NCBI GenBank assembly: GCA_004293725.1
Contig: REAW01000012.1
Location: 62,001 to 126,000, forward strand
Direction of reading: 5' to 3'
Length of the DNA stretch: 64,000 bases
From: Curvibacter sp.
Lineage (GTDB): Bacteria > Pseudomonadota > Gammaproteobacteria > Burkholderiales > Burkholderiaceae_C
Positions 8,996 to 18,745 of the stretch are shown here, one piece after another. The notes under the pieces are model-generated. The model did no database searches and was not told the origin of the DNA. It saw only the letters and a list, made by a program, of their open reading frames with translations. Position numbers and translations under genes: made by a program. Position 1 is the stretch's first letter, and each line of letters opens with the position of its first letter.

Positions 8996-9799
8996 TCAGC
9001 GCACCATGTTGCGCAAAGCGGCTTCAATGGCCGCGGCAGTGGCCAAAGGCTTTTCCATGGGGAAAAGGTGGCTGCCGCTGAGCATCATGATGCGGCCCTT
9101 GGCGACTTTTTCGGTCATTGCCATGCCCACCTGTTTCATTTCTTCGGACTGGTCGCCCCCAATAAAGGCCACGGGGCATTTGACTGGGTGGCGGGCCAGC
9201 AGGCGGTCCAGGTTGTCGGGGAGGGTGTTGTAAAAAGCGGTCTCAATGGCCCGGTCAAAGGCCAGCACGCGCTTGCCTTCCTCATCCTCGTCGAATGCAT
9301 CGACATAGTCCTGAAGCACCTGGGCATCCCATTTGGCAAACGCTTTTTTGTGCTGAAAGTGCGCATAGGCAGCCTCTGCGCTCGGCCAACTGTTGCGGCG
9401 CTGGCGACTGACTGCGCCGGGCGAGATGGAGCCCACCAGCTGCGTGGTCTTGGCTAGCCCCAACGCCTTGGAGCGCCAGCCTCCCAAGATGGGCGAGTCG
9501 ATCAACAGCACGCCTTGGGCCAGCTCTGGCTGGCGCGCTGCCGCCATCAGGCTCAAGAACCCTCCCAGCGAATGGCCAACCAGCCACACCGGCGTACCGG
9601 TTTTGTCCACGACCTGGGTGGCGTACTCCACCAACTGCTTCACCACCAGCGGCCAGTTGTCGGTCACTGGAAAGCGTGGGTCGTGGCCGTATTTGTCGAT
9701 GGCTTTTACCGCGTAGCCGCGGGCACGCAGACTTTTGAACAACACCTTGTAGGTGCTGGCGGGAAAACTGTTGGCGTGAGAGAAAACGATAGTGGACAT
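8996..9799 (-). CDS. Alpha/beta hydrolase
   Basis: 267 residues from ATG 9799; a GTG two codons upstream (9805) is an alternative. The fold markers are the oxyanion-region HANSFPAS near the start, the nucleophile elbow GHSLGG (Ser about residue 97), an acid in the FIGGDQSEEM segment and the terminal His in SGSHLFPMEKP. These make a complete Ser-Asp-His triad. Substrate unknown; such proteins include esterases and small-molecule lipases. The stop of the Anbu gene is about ten bases upstream, so the two are probably one transcript. Confidence 0.85.
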   Translation of the reverse strand: MSTIVFSHANSFPASTYKVLFKSLRARGYAVKAIDKYGHDPRFPVTDNWPLVVKQLVEYATQVVDKTGTPVWLVGHSLGGFLSLMAAARQPELAQGVLLIDSPILGGWRSKALGLAKTTQLVGSISPGAVSRQRRNSWPSAEAAYAHFQHKKAFAKWDAQVLQDYVDAFDEDEEGKRVLAFDRAIETAFYNTLPDNLDRLLARHPVKCPVAFIGGDQSEEMKQVGMAMTEKVAKGRIMMLSGSHLFPMEKPLATAAAIEAALRNMVR

Positions 9800-9809
9800 G
9801 GGCACTGTG

Positions 9810-10637
9810 TCAAATGAGCTTTTCGTCCGGGGTGGTGATTTTTTTCAGCGGAAGGCTGCGCGCCGACGGGACCAGCAGTGGCACCTCAGTCTGGCCGCCA
9901 TCCCACATGGGGTCTTCAATGCTGTCAAAGACTTGGCGCAGCTTTTGGCCCCAGTTGTTGTGCAGCATGGCGAAGTAGGGGTTGTTTTCGTCGATGCAGA
10001 CCACCTTGTCCGTGTGGTAACTGTTGGCTTCGTACACCACCATGTCGAGCGGCAGGCCCACTGACAGATTGGACTTGAGGGTGGAGTCCATGGACACCAG
10101 TGCGCACTTGGCCGCCTCGTCCAAGGGAGTGTGGGGCGTAATCACGCGGTCCAGCACAGGTTTGCCGTATTTGGACTCACCGACTTGAAAGTACGGCGTT
10201 TCCGGTGTGGCTTCAATAAAGTTGCCGGCGGAGTAGACCTGAAACAGGCGCATGCCTTCGCCCTGAATCTGGCCGCCGAAAATCAGTGACACATTGAAGT
10301 CAACCCCGGCATTTTTTAGCGCAGCGCCATCGCGCTCCTGCACCTTGCGGATGGCCGAGCCCAGCACGCGGGCGGCGTCGAACATGCTCTTGGCATTCCA
10401 GATGGTGATGCCTTCGTCGTCCTCGTGGTCCTTGAGCTTTTCGATCTGCAATATTTCGCGGACAGACTGGGAGATGCTGAGGTTGCCGGCCGAGAGCAGG
10501 ACCATGAAGCGGTCGTTGGGCTTCTCGTACACGATCATCTTCCGAAAGGTGCTGATCTGGTCGAGTCCGGCGTTGGTGCGGGAGTCCGATAGGAACACCA
10601 GCCCGGCGTTCAGTTTGATGGCGACGCAATAGGTCAT
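9810..10637 (-). CDS. Anbu-type bacterial proteasome homologue (Ntn-hydrolase peptidase)
   Basis: 275 residues. The start at 10637 gives MTYCVAIKLNAGLVFLSDSR, placing a Thr right after Met, the expected N-terminal nucleophile of Ntn hydrolases once Met is removed; a longer frame (from 10670) would mask it. The SDSRTNAG and STFRKM segments are characteristic of Anbu/proteasome-type proteases, which form helical or ring-like assemblies of a single subunit. In many genomes Anbu lies with transglutaminase-like and ATP-grasp genes; here only the hydrolase follows. The natural substrate of Anbu is not established. Confidence 0.88.
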   Translation of the reverse strand: MTYCVAIKLNAGLVFLSDSRTNAGLDQISTFRKMIVYEKPNDRFMVLLSAGNLSISQSVREILQIEKLKDHEDDEGITIWNAKSMFDAARVLGSAIRKVQERDGAALKNAGVDFNVSLIFGGQIQGEGMRLFQVYSAGNFIEATPETPYFQVGESKYGKPVLDRVITPHTPLDEAAKCALVSMDSTLKSNLSVGLPLDMVVYEANSYHTDKVVCIDENNPYFAMLHNNWGQKLRQVFDSIEDPMWDGGQTEVPLLVPSARSLPLKKITTPDEKLI

Positions 10638-10782
10638 GAAAAATGGCGACGAAGCGCTGCAAAGAGGCAAACCGCAAGTGTATCGGCTGGGTGAGGGCGC
10701 AACGGCCCTAGCGGGGTGAATGCGCGAACATATCTAAAATGTCGGTGTGACATATTCGCCTATCTTCTACCTGTACTACTGC

Positions 10783-10846
10783 GCGGCAGCCAGCTATTGC
10801 TGACGGTGCTGCCGCATCCCTGGCCGCAACGGCATCACTCTGCGGC
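10783..10846 (+). promoter_or_regulatory. Two-hairpin leader upstream of the SMR exporter
   Basis: Hairpin 1: GCGGCAGC (10783-10790) pairs perfectly with GCTGCCGC (10808-10815); inside, CAGC pairs GCTG around a TATT loop, leaving ACGGT unpaired on one side. Hairpin 2: GCCGCA (10823-10828) pairs TGCGGC (10841-10846) around a 12-base loop that begins ACGG. AGGAG at 10870-10874 follows. SMR exporter genes are often under guanidine riboswitches, but the ACGR tetraloops of the guanidine-II class are not formed here, so the role is open. Confidence 0.4.
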
Positions 10847-10882
10847 GCGTCATTTTTCGGTAGTTTCACAGGAGTTCATGTC

Positions 10883-11218
10883 ATGAACCACGTCTTTTTT
10901 TTGTGCGGCGCTATTGCCGCAGAAATCGTTGCAACCACATCGCTCAAACTCTCCGAGGGGTTTACCAAGCCACTGCCTGCCGTGGCCACGGTGTTGGGCT
11001 ATGCGGTTTCTTTCTATCTGCTGTCGCTCGCACTCAAACGCATGGAGCTGGGGGTGGCTTACGCCATCTGGTCAGGCGTAGGAACAGCGGCCATGGCGGT
11101 GGTGGGCTATTGCTTGTTTGCCGAGAGCCTTACCCTGACCAAGCTCGTCTCGATCGCTTGTATCGTAGTCGGCGTCGTGGGCCTGAATTTGACCGACGGC
11201 GGAGGTCACACAGGGTAA
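10883..11218 (+). CDS. Small multidrug resistance (SMR) family exporter
   Basis: 111 residues in four membrane helices (about 2-22, 30-52, 57-79, 84-104). The essential proton/substrate-coupling Glu is at position 14 (GAIAAEIVATTSLK), the family hallmark, and helix 3 has AIWSGVGTA as in EmrE/QacE rather than the Gdx/SugE pattern. It works as a dimer that exchanges protons for cationic drugs or small guanidinium-like compounds. AGGAG lies nine bases before the ATG. The leader at 10783-10846 can fold into two hairpins. Convergent with mutS, one base apart. Confidence 0.93.
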   Translation: MNHVFFLCGAIAAEIVATTSLKLSEGFTKPLPAVATVLGYAVSFYLLSLALKRMELGVAYAIWSGVGTAAMAVVGYCLFAESLTLTKLVSIACIVVGVVGLNLTDGGGHTG

Positions 11219-11219
11219 A

Positions 11220-13808
11220 TTACGAGCGGATCGCTTTAAGGCGATATAGCGCCTCAAGGGCCTCTCGCGGACTTAAAGCATCAGGGTTTATGGCCGAAAG
11301 CGCCGATTCCAGTGCGCTAGCCGCTACTACTTCTGTAGCGATGGGTGCAGCGAACAGGTCAACCTGTGCTTGGGATTCAGTGGCCTGTGCCTCCAAGGCG
11401 TCCAGCGTGTGGCGGGCGTGGTTGAGCACCGCAGCGGGCATGCCAGCCAGCCGGGCGACTTGCACGCCGTAGCTTTTGCTGGCAGGTCCGGGTTCGATGG
11501 CATGCAAGAACACAATGTCGCGGCCCGCCTCGGCGGCACTCACGTGCACATTGATCGCCGCGTGGTGGGTTGCCGGGAACTCGGTGAGCTCAAAGTAGTG
11601 GGTGGCAAATAGCGTGAACGCCTGGGTTTTGTTGTGCAACTGGGTGGCGATGGCACTAGCCAGCGCCAAGCCATCAAAGGTACTGGTACCGCGGCCTATT
11701 TCGTCCATCAGCACCAGGCTGTGCGGGCTGGCGCTATGCAAAATCTGCGCGGCTTCGGTCATCTCCAGCATGAACGTGGACTGGGCGTTGGCCAAATCAT
11801 CTGCTGCACCGATGCGGGTGTGGATGGCGTCAATCGGCCCGAGGCGGCAGGCTTGTGCGGGTACATAACTGCCTATGCTGGCCAGCAGCACGATGAGTGC
11901 GACCTGGCGCATGTACGTGGATTTGCCGCCCATGTTGGGGCCGGTGATGACCTGCATGCGCTGTTTGAGCCCCAGTCGCGTGTCGTTGGCGATGAAGTTG
12001 CCACTGGACAGTTCCGCCAAGCGCGCCTGCACGACCGGGTGGCGGCCCTGGGTGATCTCAATACACGGCTCGGCCAGGAACTGCGGGACATTCCAGTCCA
12101 GCGTGAGGGAGCGCTCCGTCAGCGCGCACAGGGTGTCCAGCGCGGCGAGCGACTGGGCCACGGCGGTGAGCGCGGGGATGTGCGCCTGCAACTGGTCCAA
12201 TACCTGTTCAAACAGCCATTTTTCACGGGCCAAGGCCCTCTCTTGTGCGCTCAGGGCCTTGTCTTCAAAGGCTTTGAGCTCGGGGGTGATGAAGCGCTCG
12301 GCGTTTTTCAGCGTCTGGCGGCGGCGGTAGTCGTCGGGCACCTTGTCGACTTGGCCGGTGGTGACTTCGATGTAGAAGCCATGCACCTTGTTGAACTGCA
12401 CCCGCAGGTTGGCAATGCCGGTGCGGGCTTTTTCGCGGACTTCCAGGTCCAACAGAAAGGCGTCGCAGTTGGTCTGGATCGCACGCAGCTCGTCCAGCTC
12501 GGCGTCAAAGCCGTCGGCCATCACGCCGCCATCACGGACCAGCGCGGCGGGCTCGGGCGCGATGGCTCGACCCAGCAGGGCGATGGCGTCTCCGGGGGGC
12601 TGCAATCGAGTGTAAATATGAGCCAAATAGCCCTCTAGTCCACGTAGATTCTGCGCAAGCAGCTCTGTTTTCTGTAGCGTTTGTACCAGCGCTACCAATT
12701 CCCGGGGGCGCACTTGGCGCAGGGCGATGCGGGCTGTGATGCGTTCCACGTCCGCACAACCCTTGAGCCCGCCACGCAGGATTTGCCACAGATTGCTTCG
12801 AAGGGTACCGATGGCCAGCAGGCGGTGCTGCGCCTCGGTGCGGTCGCGTTGGGGCTCCAGCAGCCAGCGTTTGAGCAGGCGGCTGCCCATGCCGGTCATG
12901 CAGGTATCCAGCAAGCTGAAAAGGGTAGGGCTGTCTTCCCCGCGCAGGGTTTGCACCAGTTCCAGGTTGCGGCGGGTGGTAGCGGGCAGGTCGATGAGGG
13001 CATCGTTCCGCTGCACCTGCACGCTGTGGATGTGGGTGAGCGCACGGCCCTGGGTGTGTTCGGCATAGCCGATCAGGGCGCCCGCTGCGGCATGGGCCAG
13101 GGCCAGCTCCTGTGCGTTCCAGCTAGAGAGGCTCGCGGCTTGCAGCGCGTCCAGCAGTTTGCGCTGGCCCAGGGCGCTGTCGAACTGCCACTCCGGGCGG
13201 GCGGTCAAGTAGACCGCTGTGCCATGGCGCAGGCGCTTGAGGCGGTCTTCAAAGGTGGTGGTGCAACCGGCGCTGTAGGTCAGTTCGCTGGGGGCGATGC
13301 GGCTGACCCAGTCGGGCACTTCGTCGGGCGTGCACTCGGCCAGAAACACCACGCCCTGGGTGACCGAGAGCCACGCCAGGCCGCAGCGGTTGCGCGGCCC
13401 CTGGTGCACGGCCATGAGCATGGATTCGGTTTTCTCGGACAGCAACTCTGCGTCCGTCAGCGTGCCGGGGGTGACTACGCGCACCACTTTGCGCTCCACC
13501 GGGCCTTTGGTGGCACCCACTTCACCAGTCTGTTCGCAGATGGCGACGGACTCGCCATGCCGGATCAGTTTGGCCAAATAGCCTTCCATGGCGTGGAAGG
13601 GCACACCTGCCATCACAACCGGTTGCCCGGCCGATTGGCCGCGCTGGGTCAGCGTAATGTCCAGCAGCCGCGCGGCCTTTTCGGCGTCGGCATAAAACAT
13701 CTCGTAAAAATCACCCATGCGGTAGAACAGCAGCGTGCCGGGGTACTGGGCTTTGAGGCCCAGGTACTGCTGCATCATGGGGGTGTGTGGAGAGGCCGTT
13801 TCTGTCAT
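11220..13808 (-). CDS. mutS: DNA mismatch repair protein MutS
   Basis: 862 residues, the full length of the family. The mismatch-recognition motif GDFYEMF (Phe wedge) is near residue 35, the Walker A is [14 protein letters not shown], Walker B/D-loop [16 protein letters not shown], and ATHYFELT follows. It finds base mismatches after replication and recruits MutL. Residues about 377-398 (reading [17 protein letters not shown]) are encoded by a copy of the dispersed repeat in frame, within the lever/connector region; the rest aligns with the family by eye. Divergent from the PAS-GGDEF-EAL gene. Confidence 0.97.
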   Translation of the reverse strand: MTETASPHTPMMQQYLGLKAQYPGTLLFYRMGDFYEMFYADAEKAARLLDITLTQRGQSAGQPVVMAGVPFHAMEGYLAKLIRHGESVAICEQTGEVGATKGPVERKVVRVVTPGTLTDAELLSEKTESMLMAVHQGPRNRCGLAWLSVTQGVVFLAECTPDEVPDWVSRIAPSELTYSAGCTTTFEDRLKRLRHGTAVYLTARPEWQFDSALGQRKLLDALQAASLSSWNAQELALAHAAAGALIGYAEHTQGRALTHIHSVQVQRNDALIDLPATTRRNLELVQTLRGEDSPTLFSLLDTCMTGMGSRLLKRWLLEPQRDRTEAQHRLLAIGTLRSNLWQILRGGLKGCADVERITARIALRQVRPRELVALVQTLQKTELLAQNLRGLEGYLAHIYTRLQPPGDAIALLGRAIAPEPAALVRDGGVMADGFDAELDELRAIQTNCDAFLLDLEVREKARTGIANLRVQFNKVHGFYIEVTTGQVDKVPDDYRRRQTLKNAERFITPELKAFEDKALSAQERALAREKWLFEQVLDQLQAHIPALTAVAQSLAALDTLCALTERSLTLDWNVPQFLAEPCIEITQGRHPVVQARLAELSSGNFIANDTRLGLKQRMQVITGPNMGGKSTYMRQVALIVLLASIGSYVPAQACRLGPIDAIHTRIGAADDLANAQSTFMLEMTEAAQILHSASPHSLVLMDEIGRGTSTFDGLALASAIATQLHNKTQAFTLFATHYFELTEFPATHHAAINVHVSAAEAGRDIVFLHAIEPGPASKSYGVQVARLAGMPAAVLNHARHTLDALEAQATESQAQVDLFAAPIATEVVAASALESALSAINPDALSPREALEALYRLKAIRS
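12617..12678 (-). repeat. Dispersed repeat copy inside mutS, in frame
   Basis: On the coding strand: GCTAC, nine bases, AGCTGCTTGCGCA (perfect core), eight bases, GTGGAC then TAGAGGGCTATTT. It matches the trmJ copy closely and contributes about 21 MutS codons without disrupting the frame. Confidence 0.7.
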
Positions 13809-13897
13809 CCAAGGAAGTCTATCAACTTCGCCATGCCGTTCCGGTGGCTTGCCGTACCAGGTATAGCCCTGCGTGACGGTAGCTGCATGCAGGCTCT

Positions 13898-16849
13898 ATG
13901 ATGGTGCAACTTTCTTCAGCCCAGGTAGTTTCACCCGTGTTGTCCCCGATTTCCCCGTCTTTGCCTGCATCGCCTCGTGAACAGTATGGGGCGGGTGTGG
14001 CCGACGGGATTTTCAAAACCATTTTTGATTGCAGTCCCGAAGCGATGGTTTTGTCGCGCTTGCGGGATGGTGTGTTGGTCGAGGTCAACGCCGAATGGCA
14101 GCAACTCACCGGATTTACGCGCGAAGAAGCCTTGGGGCGCACGGCTGCAGATTTGGGTCATTGGTTGGATCCCGAAGAGCGGGGGCGCGTGTTCGCCCCG
14201 CTGCGTGAGGGTGGGCGCGTGGTTGATGCCGATGTCACGCTGGTCATGAAGAACCGCAACACGCGCTTGGTGCGCTTGAATGCCGCATTGATGCATGAAC
14301 GCGACGAGGCTTACATCCTGCTCTACCTGCGGGACGTCACGGCGGAACGCTTGGCGCATGAGGCGCTGCGGGCCGGTGAGCGGGCGTTGGAGATAGCGAA
14401 TGACCAGCTCACCCGCCAGGTCACACTGTATGAGCTGACGGAGTCACTCGCCAAGGTGGGGCATTGGGTGCTCTACCCCGGTGCGTCGTTGCTGCAGCTT
14501 TCGCGGGGTGCGGCACACATTGGTGGCATGGCGGGGCAGACGCAGTTGTCGGCGAACCTCATGATGGAACGCGTGGTTGCACAAGACCGGGAACTGGTGG
14601 AGCGGGCTTGGCAGCGCATGGATGGTGAAGTGGTCGAGTACCGTTGGTGCAGGCCGGATGGAGCGGTCATTTGGGTCCGGGCCCGTTTTTACCGACAGAT
14701 GAAGGATGGTGTGATCCAGGCAGAAATGGGGGTGATTCAGGAATTCACGGCCGAGCACCAAGTGCGGCAGAGCCTGGAAAACCAGTTGGCCTTTATTCAC
14801 AAAATTACCAGCCGTGCACCAGGATTGGTGTACGAGTACCAGATGTGGCCAGATGGTCGCTTTGTGTTTCCGTTTGTGAGCGCGGGAGTCGAGCAAATCT
14901 ACGGTGTGACGGCCGAGCAGGCCTATGCAGATCCAACGTCGGTGTTTGACTCTGTCCATCCTGATGACAGGCGCCATGTCGTCAAAGGCATCTGGAAGGC
15001 CAAAGTCGCCTTGAAACCCTGGCGCTGCGAATTTCGCGTGTGCACAGAGGGCGAGCCGGTGCGCTGGATGCTGGGCAATTCCTTGCCCGAAGCGCAACCC
15101 GATGGTTCTGTGCTGTTTTGTGGGTCCATCACCGACATCACCGCGCAAAGAGAGGCGCTGGCCCAGCTGCAGGCCAGTGAAGAGCGGTTTCGGAGTTTGT
15201 CGTCACTCTCGTCGGATTGGTATTGGGAGCAAGATGCAGAGTTCCGATTTGTACGTATTGATGCCGGCCTATCGAATAGCGCACGACTGGCATCTGACGC
15301 GGCCATTGGAAGTACCCGCTGGGATTCTGGGGCGCAAGGCGTAAGCCCCGCGCAATGGGAATTGCACAAGGCGCAATTGCTGGCCCATGAGACGTTTCAC
15401 GACTTTGAAATCCAACGCCGCCTTACCGATGGGACGTTCATGTGGGCAGCGATCAGTGGCGTTCCCATCTTTGACGCAGCGGGCGTGTTTCGGGGCTACC
15501 GTGGCACAGGCCGCGACATCACGGCACGCAAGCAGGCTGAGGCGGACATTGAGCGCCTGGCGTTCTTTGATGCGTTGACAGGCCTGCCCAATCGACGCTT
15601 GTTGATGGATCGTCTGCAGCGCGCCGTGGCTTCCAGTGCGCGCAGCAGCAGCCACGGTGCCTTGCTGTTCATCGATCTGGACAATTTCAAGATGCTCAAC
15701 GACACCCTGGGTCACCACATGGGAGATCTGTTGTTGGAGCAAGTGGCTCAGCGGTTGCAGGCCTGTGTGCGTGATGTGGATACGGTCGCCCGGTTAGGGG
15801 GGGATGAGTTTGTGGTCATGCTGGAAGATTTGGGTGCGGTTGCTGCCGAAGCGGCCAGTCAAACGGAGGTGGTCGCCAAAAAGGTCTTGCAGGCACTCAA
15901 CCAGCAGTTTTTGTTGGGCAGCCACCCATTGCACAGCTCGCCCAGCATCGGAGTAACCCTGTTTTTTCAACATACCCATACGGTCGAAGAGCTGCTCCAG
16001 CGGGCTGATTTGGCGATGTACCAAGCCAAAGGTGCCGGGCGCAATACCTTGCGATTTTTCGATCCCGAGATGCAGGCCGCAGCGTCAGCGCGTGCGGCCA
16101 TAGAGGCCGATTTGCGCCAAGGGTTGCTGCGCAATGAGTTCTTGTTGTACTACCAGCCCGTGGTTGACGAAGCGGGCCAGCCTACCGGCGTGGAGGCGCT
16201 GCTGCGATGGCAACACCCGGAACGGGGGCTCGTACCGCCGGCTGAATTTATTCCCGTGGCAGAGCAGTCTGGGTTGATATTGCCGTTGGGGCAATGGGTG
16301 CTGGAGGCGGCTTGCGCGCAACTCGTGGCCTGGAGCGCCAAACCCCACACCCAACGCTTGACCATGGCGGTGAATGTGAGCGCCCGCCAATTCAAGCATC
16401 CCGAGTTTTCTGACCACATTTTGCGATTGCTGCGCCTGTCGGGCGCCAATCCGTACCGGCTGAAGCTGGAGTTAACCGAAAGCTTGTTGCTCTCCGACTT
16501 TGACGAAGTTATTGTCAAGATGAGCGAGCTGCGGTCTATTGGTGTGGGTTTTTCGCTGGATGATTTTGGTACCGGCTACTCGTCGCTGGCTTATCTCAAG
16601 CGTCTGCCACTGGATCAACTCAAAATCGACAAGTCTTTTGTCCGTGATGTACTGACTGATAGCAATGACGCGGCCATCGCCCGTACCATTCTCAACTTGG
16701 CGCGCAGCTTGGACTTGGGTGTGGTGGCCGAGGGCGTAGAGACCGCCGGCCAGCGGGACTTTTTGCTTCGCAATGGCTGCAAGGCATTTCAGGGCTACTT
16801 CTTTGGCCGCCCTGTACCCTTGGAGCAGTTGCAGTTGCTTTCCGATTGA
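13898..16849 (+). CDS. Multi-PAS GGDEF-EAL protein (c-di-GMP turnover)
   Basis: 983 residues, no obvious membrane helix. About four PAS/PAC modules occupy residues 40-550 (first: FDCSPEAMVLSRLRDG). The GGDEF domain (about 555-720) has an intact GGDEF motif at 634-638 and the inhibitory-site RDVD five residues before. The EAL domain (about 725-975) has EALLRW at 766, ELTESL, LDDFGTGYSSLAYLK, LKIDKSF and EGVETAGQ. Both catalytic modules look active, so net direction cannot be predicted. PAS input suggests redox, oxygen or light sensing. The start ATG ATG at 13898 lacks a strong ribosome binding site; a later start is possible. It ends one base before the stop of suhB. Confidence 0.9.
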   Translation: MMVQLSSAQVVSPVLSPISPSLPASPREQYGAGVADGIFKTIFDCSPEAMVLSRLRDGVLVEVNAEWQQLTGFTREEALGRTAADLGHWLDPEERGRVFAPLREGGRVVDADVTLVMKNRNTRLVRLNAALMHERDEAYILLYLRDVTAERLAHEALRAGERALEIANDQLTRQVTLYELTESLAKVGHWVLYPGASLLQLSRGAAHIGGMAGQTQLSANLMMERVVAQDRELVERAWQRMDGEVVEYRWCRPDGAVIWVRARFYRQMKDGVIQAEMGVIQEFTAEHQVRQSLENQLAFIHKITSRAPGLVYEYQMWPDGRFVFPFVSAGVEQIYGVTAEQAYADPTSVFDSVHPDDRRHVVKGIWKAKVALKPWRCEFRVCTEGEPVRWMLGNSLPEAQPDGSVLFCGSITDITAQREALAQLQASEERFRSLSSLSSDWYWEQDAEFRFVRIDAGLSNSARLASDAAIGSTRWDSGAQGVSPAQWELHKAQLLAHETFHDFEIQRRLTDGTFMWAAISGVPIFDAAGVFRGYRGTGRDITARKQAEADIERLAFFDALTGLPNRRLLMDRLQRAVASSARSSSHGALLFIDLDNFKMLNDTLGHHMGDLLLEQVAQRLQACVRDVDTVARLGGDEFVVMLEDLGAVAAEAASQTEVVAKKVLQALNQQFLLGSHPLHSSPSIGVTLFFQHTHTVEELLQRADLAMYQAKGAGRNTLRFFDPEMQAAASARAAIEADLRQGLLRNEFLLYYQPVVDEAGQPTGVEALLRWQHPERGLVPPAEFIPVAEQSGLILPLGQWVLEAACAQLVAWSAKPHTQRLTMAVNVSARQFKHPEFSDHILRLLRLSGANPYRLKLELTESLLLSDFDEVIVKMSELRSIGVGFSLDDFGTGYSSLAYLKRLPLDQLKIDKSFVRDVLTDSNDAAIARTILNLARSLDLGVVAEGVETAGQRDFLLRNGCKAFQGYFFGRPVPLEQLQLLSD

Positions 16850-17749
16850 TTACAGCAGCGCGTCACCCACGGACCCTGCATCGGCCGCTTTCTCGCTGTC
16901 GGTTTCGGCCGCTTGGCGCAACGCGGCTTTTTCACCTGCAGGGGCGAACTTGCTGTATTTGCCCAGAATGCTGACCATCTGCCCATAGATGCGGGGGCTT
17001 CCCGCCAAGACTTCGTTTTGTTCCAAAAACTCGGCTTCGCCAGTGAAGTTGCCGACCAGCCCACCCGCTTCGGTCACCAAGAGTGAGCCCGCGGCTACGT
17101 CCCAAGGTTGCAGGCCCAACTCAAAAAAGCCATCGGTGTAGCCGGCAGCCACATAGGCCAAGTCCAGTGCAGCAGACCCCGGGCGGCGCAGCCCGGCGGT
17201 GCGTTGCATGACATCGCCCATCATGGTCAGATACTGCTTGAAGTTGTCACCGGGACGGAACGGGAAACCGGTTGAAATCAGAGAGTCGCTGAGTTGGGTG
17301 CGCTTGGAGACGCGGATGCGGCGGTCATTCAAGTAGGCGCCACGTCCCTTGGTCGCGGTGAACAGGTCATTGCGGCTGGGGTCGTACACCACAGCCTGTT
17401 CAATCTTGCCTTTGACGGCCAATGCGATGCTGACGCAGTACACCGGCAGGCCATGGATGAAGTTGGTGGTGCCATCCAAGGGATCGATGATCCAGACAAA
17501 TTCAGAATCTTTTGCGCCGTGTTCCCTGCCAGATTCCTCGGCCCAAATGCCATGGCCGGGGTAGGCCGCCAGCAGGGTTTCAATGATCGCTTGCTCTGCC
17601 GCATGGTCTACTTCGGTAACAAAGTCGTTGGCCTTCTTTTGCGAAACACGGACTGATTCGATATCCAGCGCAGCGCGGTTGATGATGTTTCCGGCGGAAC
17701 GAGCGGCCTTGATGGCCACATTGATCATGGGGTGCAGATTGAGCGTCAT
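16850..17749 (-). CDS. suhB: Inositol-1-monophosphatase family protein SuhB
   Basis: 299 residues. Metal-binding motifs are complete: EESG near residue 70, [15 protein letters not shown] about 86-100, and [18 protein letters not shown] near 220. In E. coli SuhB both hydrolyses inositol-1-phosphate and takes part in rRNA transcription antitermination; the [15 protein letters not shown] start is that of the proteobacterial SuhB group. The C-terminal 35 residues are Ala/Lys/Glu-rich and probably disordered. Divergent from trmJ with a 140 bp gap. Confidence 0.93.
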   Translation of the reverse strand: MTLNLHPMINVAIKAARSAGNIINRAALDIESVRVSQKKANDFVTEVDHAAEQAIIETLLAAYPGHGIWAEESGREHGAKDSEFVWIIDPLDGTTNFIHGLPVYCVSIALAVKGKIEQAVVYDPSRNDLFTATKGRGAYLNDRRIRVSKRTQLSDSLISTGFPFRPGDNFKQYLTMMGDVMQRTAGLRRPGSAALDLAYVAAGYTDGFFELGLQPWDVAAGSLLVTEAGGLVGNFTGEAEFLEQNEVLAGSPRIYGQMVSILGKYSKFAPAGEKAALRQAAETDSEKAADAGSVGDALL

Positions 17750-17889
17750 AGATTGTTGGGGGAAGAACTCGGAGGACCGGCTGGCGATGCAGGCGGCGAC
17801 AATGATGGTATTTTACCGGTTAGGCCTTGGTTGTACACCCTAGCGCTTGGCCGGGTCGCCCATCGGCTCCTTTTGCCACCATTTTTCGC

Positions 17890-18735
17890 ATGCGAACCCG
17901 CTTTATCTTGATCAATACCAGCCACGCTGGCAATGTCGGTGCCGCCGCCCGCGCCATGAAAACCATGGGTTTCGATGACCTGGTGCTGGTGGCACCGCGT
18001 TGGGCCAATGTGCTGCGCCGGGAGGAAACAATCCAGCGTGCCAGCGGTGCCTTGGATGTTCTCGACAAATGCCGCATTGTCGATACTCTGGATGAGGCGC
18101 TGGAGGGGATCAGCCATTTGTGCGCCACGGCCATGACGCCGCGCGACTTTGGCCCACCTACCACCACGCCACGCGAGCACTTTACGGCGCTATCAAAATT
18201 GGAGCTGTTTGCGCATATTTCACAAGGGCTAGAGGCCAATTCGACTCATGGTTCGCGACATGCACCTGTCACCCAGCAAGGGGTCGGTTTCCTGTTCGGC
18301 TCAGAGCGCTTTGGCATGCGCAATGAAGATGTGTACCGTTGCCATGTGTGCCTCTCCATTCCCAGTAACCCGCAGTTTGGGTCGCTCAACATTGGTGCGG
18401 CTTTGCAGGTGATTGCCTATGAGTGGCGCCTGGCGCTAGGGGGCTTCGGTGTGGACAACATGAGCCCCCCCAGTGTGCTGGCGGATGCGGCGCAAGTGAG
18501 CGGTATGCTGACGCATCTGGAGCAGTCACTGGTAGCGCTTGGCTTTCTGGACCCGGCGGCTCCGAAAAAGCTGATGCCGCGCCTGAATGCGCTGTTCAAC
18601 CGCGCCGGGGTCACGCAAGAAGAGATCCATATTCTTCGGGGTATCGCCAAGGCTATCCTGCAACAAAGTGCGCAAGCACCTGCCAACGCTGCGGGTTTCG
18701 CACCTTTGGACAGCAAAGCCGGTTTGAACGGGTAG
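17890..18735 (+). CDS. trmJ: tRNA (cytidine/uridine-2'-O-)-methyltransferase TrmJ
   Basis: 281 residues. SpoU-type methyltransferase that uses S-adenosylmethionine to methylate the ribose of position 32 in certain tRNAs. The start at 17890 gives [20 protein letters not shown], the family's usual opening; a GTG at 17827 would add 21 unrelated residues. The knot motifs are [33 protein letters not shown] and [18 protein letters not shown]. Residues about 100-121 ([20 protein letters not shown]) come from an in-frame copy of the dispersed repeat and seem to extend a loop compared with homologues I know. cysE follows ten bases after the stop. Confidence 0.93.
   Translation: MRTRFILINTSHAGNVGAAARAMKTMGFDDLVLVAPRWANVLRREETIQRASGALDVLDKCRIVDTLDEALEGISHLCATAMTPRDFGPPTTTPREHFTALSKLELFAHISQGLEANSTHGSRHAPVTQQGVGFLFGSERFGMRNEDVYRCHVCLSIPSNPQFGSLNIGAALQVIAYEWRLALGGFGVDNMSPPSVLADAAQVSGMLTHLEQSLVALGFLDPAAPKKLMPRLNALFNRAGVTQEEIHILRGIAKAILQQSAQAPANAAGFAPLDSKAGLNG
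18189..18250 (+). repeat. Dispersed repeat copy inside trmJ, in frame
   Basis: GCTAT, nine bases, AGCTGTTTGCGCA, eight bases, AAGGGCTAGAGGCCAATTC. It is one of the best copies in the window, and lies on the coding strand between the first and second halves of the methyltransferase. Confidence 0.8.
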
Positions 18736-18745
18736 ACTCTTTTGC

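Noticed and set aside
10783..10846. Guanidine-II riboswitch before the SMR gene
   Set aside because: The two ACGG elements are not in tetraloops closing short stems, so the class definition is not met; reported only as a structured leader.
12681..13901. 406-codon frame antisense to mutS
   Set aside because: MutS is certain; the antisense product is low-complexity and unrelated to any family.
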